Positions 1 through 5,918 of a stretch of DNA of 8,821 nt are shown here, in pieces (the stretch's first letter is position 1; each line of letters begins with the position of its first letter). The notes beneath the pieces are model-generated. The model ran no database searches. It saw only the letters and a program-made list of their open reading frames with translations, and had not been told where the DNA came from. A program made the position numbers and the translations under genes. The DNA is from an uncultured Spirochaetaceae bacterium (GTDB lineage: Bacteria > Spirochaetota > Spirochaetia > Treponematales > Treponemataceae): NCBI GenBank assembly GCA_902772605.1, contig CACYBG010000091.1, positions 1 to 8,821 of the forward strand. Reading direction: 5' to 3'.

Positions 1-67
1 AAATATCGCGGTGTGCAAAGCACAATCGATTTTGTGTCAGAACCACGATTCCGACCGTTTTTGCCAT
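1..67 (-). CDS. Possible 5' end of a gene running off the left edge
   Basis: On the minus strand an ATG at 67 opens a frame that stays open for 22 codons to the window edge (MAKTVGIVVLTQNRLCFAHR...). A promoter-like pair lies upstream: TCGACA at 123-128, a 15-base spacer, and TATTAA at 102-107 preceded by TGC, as in an extended -10. This would give a leader of about 28 bases. No good Shine-Dalgarno precedes the ATG; an in-frame TTG at 82 is an alternative start. The peptide is too short to assign to a family. The frame could be chance, since 22 open codons prove little. Confidence 0.22.
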   Translation of the reverse strand, partial: MAKTVGIVVLTQNRLCFAHRDI

Positions 68-152
68 AATTGACAAACTCAAAACTCACCATTGAACAGC
101 TTTAATAGCATAGAATGGAAAATGTCGAGTTTTGAAAACTAAAGTCTATATC

Positions 153-191
153 AAAAACGGTCTCCCGTCGTGAACCCGCATCAAAGACCGT
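153..191 (-). terminator. Probable rho-independent terminator of the 181-738 gene
   Basis: Read on the minus strand, ACGGTCT (191-185) pairs perfectly with AGACCGT (163-157) across a 21-base loop and is followed directly by a run of T (157-153). The left arm lies inside the last codons of the secreted-protein gene and the loop contains its stop codon (183-181), so the terminator overlaps the gene end. The stem is short and the loop long, so strength is uncertain. It would close the minus-strand unit and separate it from the possible gene at the left edge. Confidence 0.5.
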
Positions 192-738
192 TCAGGAAAT
201 TTTCCTTGGTCTGTTCCGTCACCGACTTATTGACCAGCGACTTGTTCTGCAAATCCTCGAACACTTTTTTGTCGGTGTATTTTATGGTAAGAGGCCTTTC
301 CAGAGTCATGATTACGGAATCATTCTCCCACTGGGATTTCGACGGACTCAGACTGTCGGGTTTTCCGTACTTGTCGGTCAGCGTCTTGAACAGTGAATAA
401 TGGTCCATCCTGTCTGGACTCATCGTTATGGTGATTATGTAAAGCTTATCCTCGTAAAACTGGAACCAGCACCTGTCCAGATACGAATACGGTGCAGTCC
501 TTGAAGTATCGGTTTCAATCAGCGTGCGGTTTTCACCAGGCAGCAGCGAAACGTCACGGTCGCCCCTGTATCCGAACTGACCGTCAGCTTTCAAGGCTTC
601 CTTTACGGCATCAACCGACATCCCCAGTGAAATCTTTGAATATCCACCCGGGAGCGAATCCTGAGAAAATGCAAAAGATGTCAGACCGAAAATGCAGGTC
701 ATCAAAATCAATATCTTTTTATGTACTCTGTAAATCAT
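181..738 (-). CDS. Small secreted protein of unknown function
   Basis: This is a 185-residue protein that I cannot assign to a named family. Residues 1-25 form a typical Sec signal peptide: basic MIYRVHKK, a hydrophobic stretch (ILILMTCIFGL), then a small-residue end (SFAFS/Q). The Cys in the hydrophobic stretch is not in a convincing lipobox, so signal peptidase I cleavage around 23-25 and a periplasmic location are inferred. The mature part starts with ISLGMSVDAVKEAL (36-49), a pattern seen in small periplasmic proteins of BamE-like type. It continues with aromatic-rich strands (CWFQFYEDKLYIITIT, 90-105) and YGKPD (124-128). The ATG at 738 is chosen because GAGGGG lies 4 bases upstream and the signal peptide begins there. 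An ATG at 777 would overlap the upstream gene, lacks a close ribosome site and adds 13 residues before the basic region. The gene lies 25 bases after the cyclic-nucleotide protein and is probably cotranscribed with it. Confidence 0.72.
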   Translation of the reverse strand: MIYRVHKKILILMTCIFGLTSFAFSQDSLPGGYSKISLGMSVDAVKEALKADGQFGYRGDRDVSLLPGENRTLIETDTSRTAPYSYLDRCWFQFYEDKLYIITITMSPDRMDHYSLFKTLTDKYGKPDSLSPSKSQWENDSVIMTLERPLTIKYTDKKVFEDLQNKSLVNKSVTEQTKENFLNGL

Positions 739-763
739 AACACCCCTCGCAAAAAAACGCATC

Positions 764-1966
764 CTATCTGTTTGCATTCTTGCTGTTCTGCTTCCTGTAG
801 AATGCAGCGGTCTTAATCAATTCGGAAACATCCTTGATTATGACTTTTCCCATGTCAACCTTAAGGTTCGGATCGTTGAATATTGCGTTTACACCTTCCG
901 GCTTGTCATGCGCAGAAATTCCGCAAAGGTTCACCAAATCCTCCGGACTCAAATCGGTTACGTACGGGAATCCGCTTCCAGTCGTAATCTTCTGCTTTTC
1001 CATCTGAAGTGCAAGCATGTCTATGACCTTTTCCTTCGGTGAAAGCAGTACCGTATTTGAAAGCTGCCTGTACATGGACCAAAGCCTGTCTGCAAGCATG
1101 GTCGTAAGGCGTGCAATCATCTGTGGCTGGGTTGAAACCATCTGGTCGAAGTTTTCCTTGTTTACGACCATGAGCTTACACTGACTGTGTGCAATTGCCG
1201 AAGCAGAACGCGGCTGGTCTTCAAGAAGCGCCATCTCTCCGAACATATCGCCCTTTTTAAGCAGTGCAAGGGTTACCTCTTCGTTGTCAACGACCTTTGA
1301 AATCCTGACGGAACCTTCCTGGATGATGAACATGTCCCTTCCCTTCTGGTGTTCCGAGAAAATCATGGTGTCGGCAGGATATTCGCGTATCAGCTCTTCC
1401 GTAGACTCAAAGTAAGCGGCCTTGGTCGCATGTTTCTTGAGCATTACGAAGCGTTTCTTTGCATCCTCAATGTGAGCTCCGTTCTTGCACACCTTGATGT
1501 ACTGATAATATGCATAGACCGCTATATCGAATTTTCCTTCCTTATCATAACACTTTGCAACCGTAAAAAGTTCCTCGGGATTTTCTTCTACAGAGGCCTT
1601 TTTAAGGGTCAGTTTCGTAAGGCTGGCATTCAAGGTACGCATTTCCTTCGTAAAGGCACGCACAATCTTCAAGGCGACCGGGGTGTTGCGCATAATCAAT
1701 TCAGGATACTGTTCCTTTTTGACCATGATGGCCGTAACGTCGGTAAGGCAGATTACGTTTTCCGTCTGAGCCTGTCCTGACATACACGGAATGACGCCAA
1801 CAAAATCTCCGGGTCCCAAAACCGTAGGCACACTGCCAGGAATCGGGGTCGTATGCTGGGAAGTAACCTGCCCCTTCTGAATGATAAAGAATTTATCGAT
1901 AGAGGACGTTCCTTCGACCAACATGTACGTGTTTGGCTTAAAATTTACAAAACCTAACTGAAGCAC
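764..1966 (-). CDS. Double cyclic-nucleotide-binding-domain protein (CRP/FNR-like)
   Basis: A 400-residue cytoplasmic protein with two cNMP-binding (double-psi beta barrel) domains. Domain 1 (about 8-95) has lost the phosphate-binding cassette: its GPGDFVGV...GQAQTEN (about 52-70) lacks both the Glu and the Arg. Domain 2 (about 190-295) has an intact cassette, GDMFGEMALLEDQPRSASA (239-257), with Glu244 and Arg253, so it should bind cAMP or a related nucleotide. Between them, 132-178 resembles one or two TPR helices (FTVAKCYDKEGKFDIAVYAY). The C-terminus (about 337-385, LSPEDLVNLCGISAHDKPEG) has the spacing of a CRP winged helix, but the recognition helix is degenerate, so DNA binding is uncertain. 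The start is taken as GTG at 1966, because GGAAAGAGG precedes it by 7 bases. The upstream ATG at 2035 has no nearby ribosome site and would add 23 residues of unlikely N-terminus. From memory it corresponds to T. pallidum TP0089. It lies downstream of murB on the same strand. Confidence 0.85.
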   Translation of the reverse strand: MLQLGFVNFKPNTYMLVEGTSSIDKFFIIQKGQVTSQHTTPIPGSVPTVLGPGDFVGVIPCMSGQAQTENVICLTDVTAIMVKKEQYPELIMRNTPVALKIVRAFTKEMRTLNASLTKLTLKKASVEENPEELFTVAKCYDKEGKFDIAVYAYYQYIKVCKNGAHIEDAKKRFVMLKKHATKAAYFESTEELIREYPADTMIFSEHQKGRDMFIIQEGSVRISKVVDNEEVTLALLKKGDMFGEMALLEDQPRSASAIAHSQCKLMVVNKENFDQMVSTQPQMIARLTTMLADRLWSMYRQLSNTVLLSPKEKVIDMLALQMEKQKITTGSGFPYVTDLSPEDLVNLCGISAHDKPEGVNAIFNDPNLKVDMGKVIIKDVSELIKTAAFYRKQNSKNANR

Positions 1967-1986
1967 TTTTATACCTCTTTCCGCGC

Positions 1987-2028
1987 AAAATACGCTGTCA
2001 CGACTTTCAAGGACAATTTTGCTTGTCC
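1987..2028 (-). promoter_or_regulatory. Inverted repeat and possible promoter upstream of the cyclic-nucleotide gene
   Basis: GGACAA (2011-2016) and TTGTCC (2023-2028) form a perfect inverted repeat with a 6-base centre, an 18-base site of a size suited to a dimeric regulator, 45 bases before the GTG start. On the minus strand the nearer arm (TTGTCC) is also a possible -35 box, followed after 18 bases by TATTTT (1992-1987). Transcription would then begin very near the ribosome site at about 1980, leaving a tight leader. The inverted repeat is seen directly; both the operator and the promoter roles are inference. GGACAA also occurs once in the murB upstream region on the same strand (3468-3463). 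Confidence 0.28.
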
Positions 2029-2183
2029 CCTGCATGAATCAGCCGCATTAAGGCAAGCTCCAAAGGCAGAATTCCTTAGAGTTTTCCTTAAGTCATGGAC
2101 ATAATCCAGCATGAACCGAAATCGCCCCGCAACCCCCAAACAAACCGCAGAAAATCCACGGCCGACCAAAAATCAGGCAAACC

Positions 2184-2230
2184 CTAAAAACTGCAGTTTT
2201 TAGAGATTTCCACAGGCATTTTCAAGGATT
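2184..2230 (+). repeat. Repeated hairpin element, copy A
   Basis: A perfect 20-base palindrome (2184-2203, CTAAAAACTGCAGTTTTTAG) can form an 8-bp stem with a TGCA loop. It is followed by GAGATT, CAC, GCAT and AGGATT blocks (2203-2230). The same arrangement recurs at 8455-8502; 20 of 23 bases match between 2186-2208 and 8459-8481. This copy lies between murB and the cyclic-nucleotide gene, in the opposite orientation to both, so it is not the leader of a gene in its own orientation. It could act as a bidirectional terminator or be one member of a dispersed family. Confidence 0.5.
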
Positions 2231-2343
2231 CACTGAATTTTATCGGCTGAATTCCATATTTATATGAGAACATCCGAAAAAGTGAACCGTTTTTTTAGGG
2301 AAAATTCCGTCGAATTTGCCATAAATTCCGCGAAAATCAAAAT

Positions 2344-3429
2344 TCAGGCTTCATCAAGGGCTTTTCCGACGAATATCACCTCAGGCTCCAATACGTATCC
2401 GGTGTTTTCCGCAACCTCTTTCTTGACGAAATTCACCAGACGCTCGACATCGGACGCTGTTGCATTCCCCATGTTGATTATGAAATTTCCATGCCAAGGG
2501 GCAACCTGAGCTCCACCAATCTTGTGTCCCTTAAGCCCCAGCTCGTCGATTATCTGTCCGCTCGGCTTTCCATAGTCGTAATTGTTCTTGAATACGCTTC
2601 CTGCACTTGGAGCCTTGAACTGCCCCTTATCACGACGGTCGTCCTCAAAATGGGCGCACTTGGCCGCAATGTAGTCGCAAACGGAAGGACTTGCACCGAC
2701 CTTTCCCGAAACGTAAACGTCCAGTCCCTTAAGCGAAACGGTAACCGACGTAACAATCCACCTTTTGCCCTGGAACGGAGACTTTTTGTATCCCCAGTCG
2801 TCGGCAGAAAAAGTGTACGTGTCGATTACGTCAAGCTCGCTCAGTTCGTAGGATTCCTTTCCGTCCAAATCTTCAGGAAGCCCGTCCAAATCGACGTATT
2901 CAACCGACTTTATTATTGAAGAAAAATCATGTCCGTAACATCTTGCGTTCATGAAAACGGCACCCCCGAAAGTCCCCGGAAGCCCCGCAAAAGTCTCTAC
3001 GCCTGAAATTCCGTACCTGATGCACCAGGCAATCAAATCCTTTATGGACGTTCCCGCACCCGCAGTCAGGTCGATTGAAACGCATTCCTTTATCTCTGGG
3101 AAATCCTCAATCTCATAGGGTTCCGCCTTTCCGGGTTCAAGCCTTACTTCATCGAGTCCGTCGGTCATTATTACGGCACCGGGTATTCCACCGTCCCTGA
3201 TTATGGTATTGCTTCCTCCGCCAAAGACGTGGACGGCAACACCTGATTTTTTCAGGACGGAAGCCGCAACCGCCAGTGAAATGGGGTCTGAAGGCCTTAC
3301 CAGAAGTTCCGCCGGACCACCAACCTTCATGGTCGTAAAATCACTCATCGGGACATCGTAATCAACGGTCCCCTTGAAAAGCAATGAGTTCTTGATATTT
3401 TCACCTGTTTCTCGTATGCTTAAAGCCAT
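2344..3429 (-). CDS. murB: UDP-N-acetylenolpyruvoylglucosamine reductase (MurB)
   Basis: A 361-residue cytoplasmic flavoenzyme that reduces UDP-GlcNAc-enolpyruvate to UDP-MurNAc with NADPH, the second committed step of peptidoglycan synthesis. The N-terminal FAD domain shows TTMKVGGPAELLVRP (32-46), the pyrophosphate motif FGGGSNTIIRDGG (69-81) and GLPGTFGGAVFMNARCYG (149-166). The substrate domain has the catalytic Ser278 in PSAGSVFKN (274-282), and the C-terminus has Glu350 in LEPEVIF (347-353). The usual YRxS is YKKS here (214-217), so the active-site Arg is Lys215. The insert-rich middle (about 100-115 and 180-200) is acidic. The ATG at 3429 is chosen because it opens directly into the normal MurB N-terminus; a weak GGA lies 6 bases before it. 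The frame stays open back to 3648, but that stretch has no MurB-like sequence and runs into the cysS leader. It is divergent from cysS and followed by the cyclic-nucleotide gene. Confidence 0.95.
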   Translation of the reverse strand: MALSIRETGENIKNSLLFKGTVDYDVPMSDFTTMKVGGPAELLVRPSDPISLAVAASVLKKSGVAVHVFGGGSNTIIRDGGIPGAVIMTDGLDEVRLEPGKAEPYEIEDFPEIKECVSIDLTAGAGTSIKDLIAWCIRYGISGVETFAGLPGTFGGAVFMNARCYGHDFSSIIKSVEYVDLDGLPEDLDGKESYELSELDVIDTYTFSADDWGYKKSPFQGKRWIVTSVTVSLKGLDVYVSGKVGASPSVCDYIAAKCAHFEDDRRDKGQFKAPSAGSVFKNNYDYGKPSGQIIDELGLKGHKIGGAQVAPWHGNFIINMGNATASDVERLVNFVKKEVAENTGYVLEPEVIFVGKALDEA

Positions 3430-3441
3430 ATCAAATCCGTC

Positions 3442-3538
3442 TTTATAATATGTAGAATTTTGTTGTCCAATTGGGAATTCTTTTCGTTTCAGCTTATGTG
3501 CTGCATGAAAATTTCTCTTTTCCGACAAGTCTATTATA
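3442..3538 (-). promoter_or_regulatory. Candidate murB promoters
   Basis: Two candidates are visible on the minus strand. The first is a perfect TATAAT at 3538-3533, next to an upstream AT-rich block (seven T's near 3550-3556) but with no clear -35. It would give a leader of about 100 bases. The second is TTGGAC (3470-3465), a 17-base spacer, then TATAAA (3447-3442). It would start transcription only about 6 bases before the ATG at 3429, making an almost leaderless message. Neither is proven. The second could explain the weak ribosome site of murB. Confidence 0.33.
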
Positions 3539-3564
3539 CATAAACAGTTAAAAAAATCGAGTGG

Positions 3565-3594
3565 CAAAGGGATTCTCTGGAAACCAAAGGGATT
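3565..3594 (+). repeat. 10-base direct repeat at 20-base spacing
   Basis: CAAAGGGATT occurs at 3565-3574 and again at 3585-3594, exactly 20 bases apart, close to two helical turns. A looser GGGATTT follows at 3602-3608. The repeats lie in the divergent murB–cysS upstream region, 93-122 bases before the cysS start, and could be tandem half-sites for a regulator of either gene. The repeat is seen directly; a binding role is a guess. Confidence 0.35.
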
Positions 3595-3625
3595 TTTTTC
3601 GGGGATTTCAGGAATCGGCCGCTCT

Positions 3626-3667
3626 GGCGAAAAACTGGCTTTACGCACGGAAACCTGTCTTTTCGCC
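3626..3667 (+). promoter_or_regulatory. Stem-loop in the cysS leader
   Basis: GGCGAAAA (3626-3633) and TTTTCGCC (3660-3667) form a perfect 8-bp inverted repeat around a 26-base loop. The 3' arm ends 10 bases before the cysS ribosome site (GGAGG, 3678-3682). No T-run follows, so it is not a terminator, and no T-box sequence (such as TGGNACCGCG) is present. It could stabilise the leader or affect ribosome access to cysS. Confidence 0.4.
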
Positions 3668-3686
3668 CCTATTTATGGAGGAAACT

Positions 3687-5225
3687 ATGGGATTACGTCT
3701 GTTCAATACAATGGGACGCAGCATGCAGGATTTCACCCCTATCACACCGGGATACGTCGGTTTCTACGGATGCGGACCGACGGTTTACAATTATGCACAC
3801 ATCGGAAACCTGAGGGCATACATTTTCCTGGACACCCTTGACCGCACGCTCACATATCTGGGTTTCGACAAAAAGCATGTCATGAACATCACCGACATTG
3901 GACACCTGACCGGAGATGCCGATGCAGGCGAAGACAAGATGCTGAAGACCGCAAAGGAACGCCACGAATCGGTCTTGGAAGTCGCAAAATTTTATACGGA
4001 CGCTTTTTTTAAGGATCTGGATGCACTCAACATAATCCGCCCGGATGTCGTATGCAAGGCAACCGAGCACGTACAGGAAATGATAGAGCTCATCAAGAGG
4101 ATTGAAGCAAACGGTCACACTTACATGGCTGGCGGAAACCTCTATTATGACGTTACGACCTACGAACACTACGGAGACCTTGCAGGATTAAACCTTGACG
4201 AACTGAAAGCAGGAGCCGGAAAAAGGGATGTCGTCGTCATCGATGAAAACAAGCGCAATCCGGCCGATTTCGTACTCTGGTTCACGAAGAGCAAATTCGA
4301 AGACCAGGCTCTGACGTGGGACAGTCCATGGGGCCGCGGATATCCGGGATGGCACATCGAATGTTCTGCAATGAGCATGAAATATCTGGGCGAACACATC
4401 GACATACACACCGGCGGAATCGACCATGTTCCGATTCACCACACGAACGAAATAGCACAGAGCGAAGGTGCAACGGGAAAAAAATGGGTCAACTACTGGC
4501 TCCACAACGAATTCCTCGTAATCGCAAAGGACAAGAAGTCTGCTTCGGAAGATGACGGTGAAAAGATGTCCAAGTCGTCGGGAAATTTTCTCCGCCTTCA
4601 GTCGCTCATCGACAAGGGTTACAATCCGCTTGACTACAGGATGTTCCTTTTGGGAAGCCACTACAGGAAGCAGGTTTACTTTTCATGGGATGCCATGGAC
4701 GGAGCAAAGAACGGTCGAGCTGCTCTTCTTCAGAGGGTTGCAAAACTCATTTCATCGGCAGGAAAAGATACGGCCGAAGCTCTGAAGGACAAAAAATACG
4801 CAAAGGGTCAGGCAAAAGATGTCACGGGACTCTCCGATGCTGCAAAAAAATACCTTGAAGATTTCCAGGCGGCACTGGAGAACGACCTTTCGACTCCGGT
4901 TGCACTCAGCTGCATGCAGAAGGCCGTAAAGGATTCAAGCATGGAAGCAAAGGAAATCCTCGACACGGTTTCACGCATGGATTCAGTACTTGGACTCAAG
5001 GTGATTGAATCGGCTCTTGAACTCATCGACTCAGCTTCAGGTCAGGGACAGAACGCACATGAAGGCGACCCGGAAGCGGCGGAAATCGATGCTCTCGTTG
5101 AAAAACGGACTCAGGCAAAGAAATCAAAGGACTTCGCACTTGCCGATAAGATAAGGGATGAACTTACAGCCAGGGGCATAGTCGTCACGGACACCCCGAA
5201 CGGACCGGTCTGGTCAAGGAAATAG
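3687..5225 (+). CDS. cysS: Cysteinyl-tRNA synthetase
   Basis: A 512-residue class I aminoacyl-tRNA synthetase that charges tRNA-Cys in the cytoplasm. The Rossmann catalytic domain begins with GFYGCGPTVYNYAHIGNLRAY (26-46), which holds the zinc ligand Cys29 and the HIGH-type signature HIGN (38-41). The other expected zinc ligands are present: Cys226 in WHIECSAMS (222-230), and His251 and Glu255 in IHHTNE (250-255). The second signature, KMSKSSGN, is at 293-300. The C-terminal helical part (about 345-490) fits the CysRS anticodon-binding region and ends with ALADKIRDELTARGI (485-498). The ATG at 3687 is preceded by GGAGG with 5 bases of spacing. A GTG at 3561 in the same frame would add 42 residues unlike the family and is rejected. 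Length and motifs are normal for an active enzyme. It is divergent from murB, and no terminator separates it from the sigma-factor gene 144 bases downstream. Confidence 0.97.
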   Translation: MGLRLFNTMGRSMQDFTPITPGYVGFYGCGPTVYNYAHIGNLRAYIFLDTLDRTLTYLGFDKKHVMNITDIGHLTGDADAGEDKMLKTAKERHESVLEVAKFYTDAFFKDLDALNIIRPDVVCKATEHVQEMIELIKRIEANGHTYMAGGNLYYDVTTYEHYGDLAGLNLDELKAGAGKRDVVVIDENKRNPADFVLWFTKSKFEDQALTWDSPWGRGYPGWHIECSAMSMKYLGEHIDIHTGGIDHVPIHHTNEIAQSEGATGKKWVNYWLHNEFLVIAKDKKSASEDDGEKMSKSSGNFLRLQSLIDKGYNPLDYRMFLLGSHYRKQVYFSWDAMDGAKNGRAALLQRVAKLISSAGKDTAEALKDKKYAKGQAKDVTGLSDAAKKYLEDFQAALENDLSTPVALSCMQKAVKDSSMEAKEILDTVSRMDSVLGLKVIESALELIDSASGQGQNAHEGDPEAAEIDALVEKRTQAKKSKDFALADKIRDELTARGIVVTDTPNGPVWSRK

Positions 5226-5369
5226 GGAAGCGCTGCATGATTCGCATTCGGATCATCCGGCGTTTCAAGGACGATTTGGAAACGGCAGGCGGCATCAAAT
5301 CCAATTCATGTCGCAAATATTGCCCGATAAATTTCCAAAGGTCTGTAACCATTAAAAGGATGCAATGTT

Positions 5370-5918
5370 ATGAATAATAAAGAGACGGCGGACGAAATTC
5401 GCTGTGAGGATCCGGTAGATTTCAGGAAGCTCTACGATGCAACCATGCAGCTTCTTTTCAAGGTTTCCTACAGGATTGTAAACGACGAAGAAGCGGCGGA
5501 AGATTTGGTCCACGATTCATTCATCAAGGCAAACGAAAAGGCCATGGTTTTTCCGTCGCTGGACGATGCAAAGTTCTGGCTGATAAGGGTCGTAAAGAAC
5601 GCATCCCTGAACTACGCCAAACGCAAGGGCAGAGAGGCAAAGGCATACCACAAGGCACTCTATGAAGGTCGCCAGCACTTCGACAGCGGTGAAGTCGACC
5701 TCCTCAAAGCCGAGACCATAGAAAAAGTAAAGGAAATTCTGGACAAGCTTCCTCCGAAAATGAAAGAGGTCCTTGTCCTTAGGGAATACGGTGATTTGAA
5801 CTACAAGGAAATTGGAGAGGCGTTGGGAATAACGGAAGGAAACGTAAAGGTCCGTGTGTTCCGAGCGCGCGAGCAGATACAAAAAATGATAGGAGAAGGC
5901 GATGTCTACATGCCCTGA
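5370..5918 (+). CDS. ECF-type RNA polymerase sigma factor
   Basis: A 182-residue sigma-70 family protein with only regions 2 and 4, the layout of extracytoplasmic-function sigma factors. Region 2 (about 18-86) contains EEAAEDLVHDSFIKANEKA (40-58), the core-binding and -10 recognition part. Region 4 (about 115-172) contains LPPKMKEVLVLREYGDLNYK (127-146) and the helix-turn-helix YKEIGEALGITEGNVKVRVF (145-164), which should read the -35 element. The ATG at 5370 follows AAAAGGA with about 9 bases of spacing; other nearby ATGs are out of frame. The stop codon lies inside the anti-sigma gene, a 17-base overlap implying translational coupling and matched synthesis. From memory the gene occupies the place of T. 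pallidum TP0092 (annotated rpoE / sigma-24). ECF operons are often autoregulated, but I see no convincing bipartite ECF promoter in 5226-5369. The target promoters cannot be told from the sequence. Confidence 0.93.
   Translation: MNNKETADEIRCEDPVDFRKLYDATMQLLFKVSYRIVNDEEAAEDLVHDSFIKANEKAMVFPSLDDAKFWLIRVVKNASLNYAKRKGREAKAYHKALYEGRQHFDSGEVDLLKAETIEKVKEILDKLPPKMKEVLVLREYGDLNYKEIGEALGITEGNVKVRVFRAREQIQKMIGEGDVYMP

Larger units (their letters stand above)
1967..2343. other. 377-base intergenic region between murB and the cyclic-nucleotide gene
   Basis: No credible gene is seen here; short open frames lack ribosome sites and family resemblance. The region holds, from left to right, an 18-base inverted repeat close to the cyclic-nucleotide gene (2011-2028), a G-rich stretch on the minus strand (about 2112-2132), and the perfect palindrome and repeated element described separately (2184-2230). 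Near the murB end there is an alternating set of complementary blocks: AAATTC (2302-2307), GAATTT (2312-2317) and AAATTC (2323-2328). The middle block can pair with either neighbour. None of these hairpins is followed by a clear T-run on the minus strand, so the murB terminator is not identified with confidence. Confidence 0.6.

Noticed and set aside
12..24. TGTGC-AAA-GCACA hairpin near the left edge
   Set aside because: A 5-bp stem without T-run or partner features, possibly within coding sequence; likely chance.
739..777. Earlier ATG at 777 for the secreted protein
   Set aside because: It has no close ribosome site, overlaps the upstream gene, and would put 13 residues before an otherwise ideal signal peptide start that has its own GAGGGG.
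1969..2169. Minus-strand frame of 66 codons upstream of the cyclic-nucleotide gene
   Set aside because: No ribosome site, unusual composition, and it overlaps the promoter and operator region of the real gene.
2264..2509. Plus-strand frame running into the 3' end of murB
   Set aside because: Most of it is antisense to conserved murB sequence and there is no ribosome site before the ATG.
3430..3648. Longer MurB open frame starting at 3648
   Set aside because: The extra 73 residues have no MurB similarity and lie across the murB promoter candidates and the cysS leader.
3561..3686. In-frame GTG extension of cysS by 42 residues
   Set aside because: The ATG at 3687 has a strong GGAGG site and matches the normal CysRS N-terminus. 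The extension overlaps the leader stem-loop and direct repeats and has no family resemblance.
3540..3686. T-box riboswitch upstream of cysS
   Set aside because: No T-box consensus, no antiterminator and no terminator with a T-run; only a simple stem-loop is present.
4188..4661. Long minus-strand open frame inside cysS
   Set aside because: It is antisense to the catalytic core of cysS, resembles no protein family and reflects codon bias of the real gene.
5249..5259. CGGATCATCCG palindrome after cysS as a terminator
   Set aside because: The stem is only 4 bp with a usable loop and no T-run follows.
5278..5304. GGAAAC as an ECF -35 element for autoregulation of the sigma operon
   Set aside because: No matching -10 (CGTC- or TCTGA-like) occurs at 15-17 bases, and the single hexamer is not enough.
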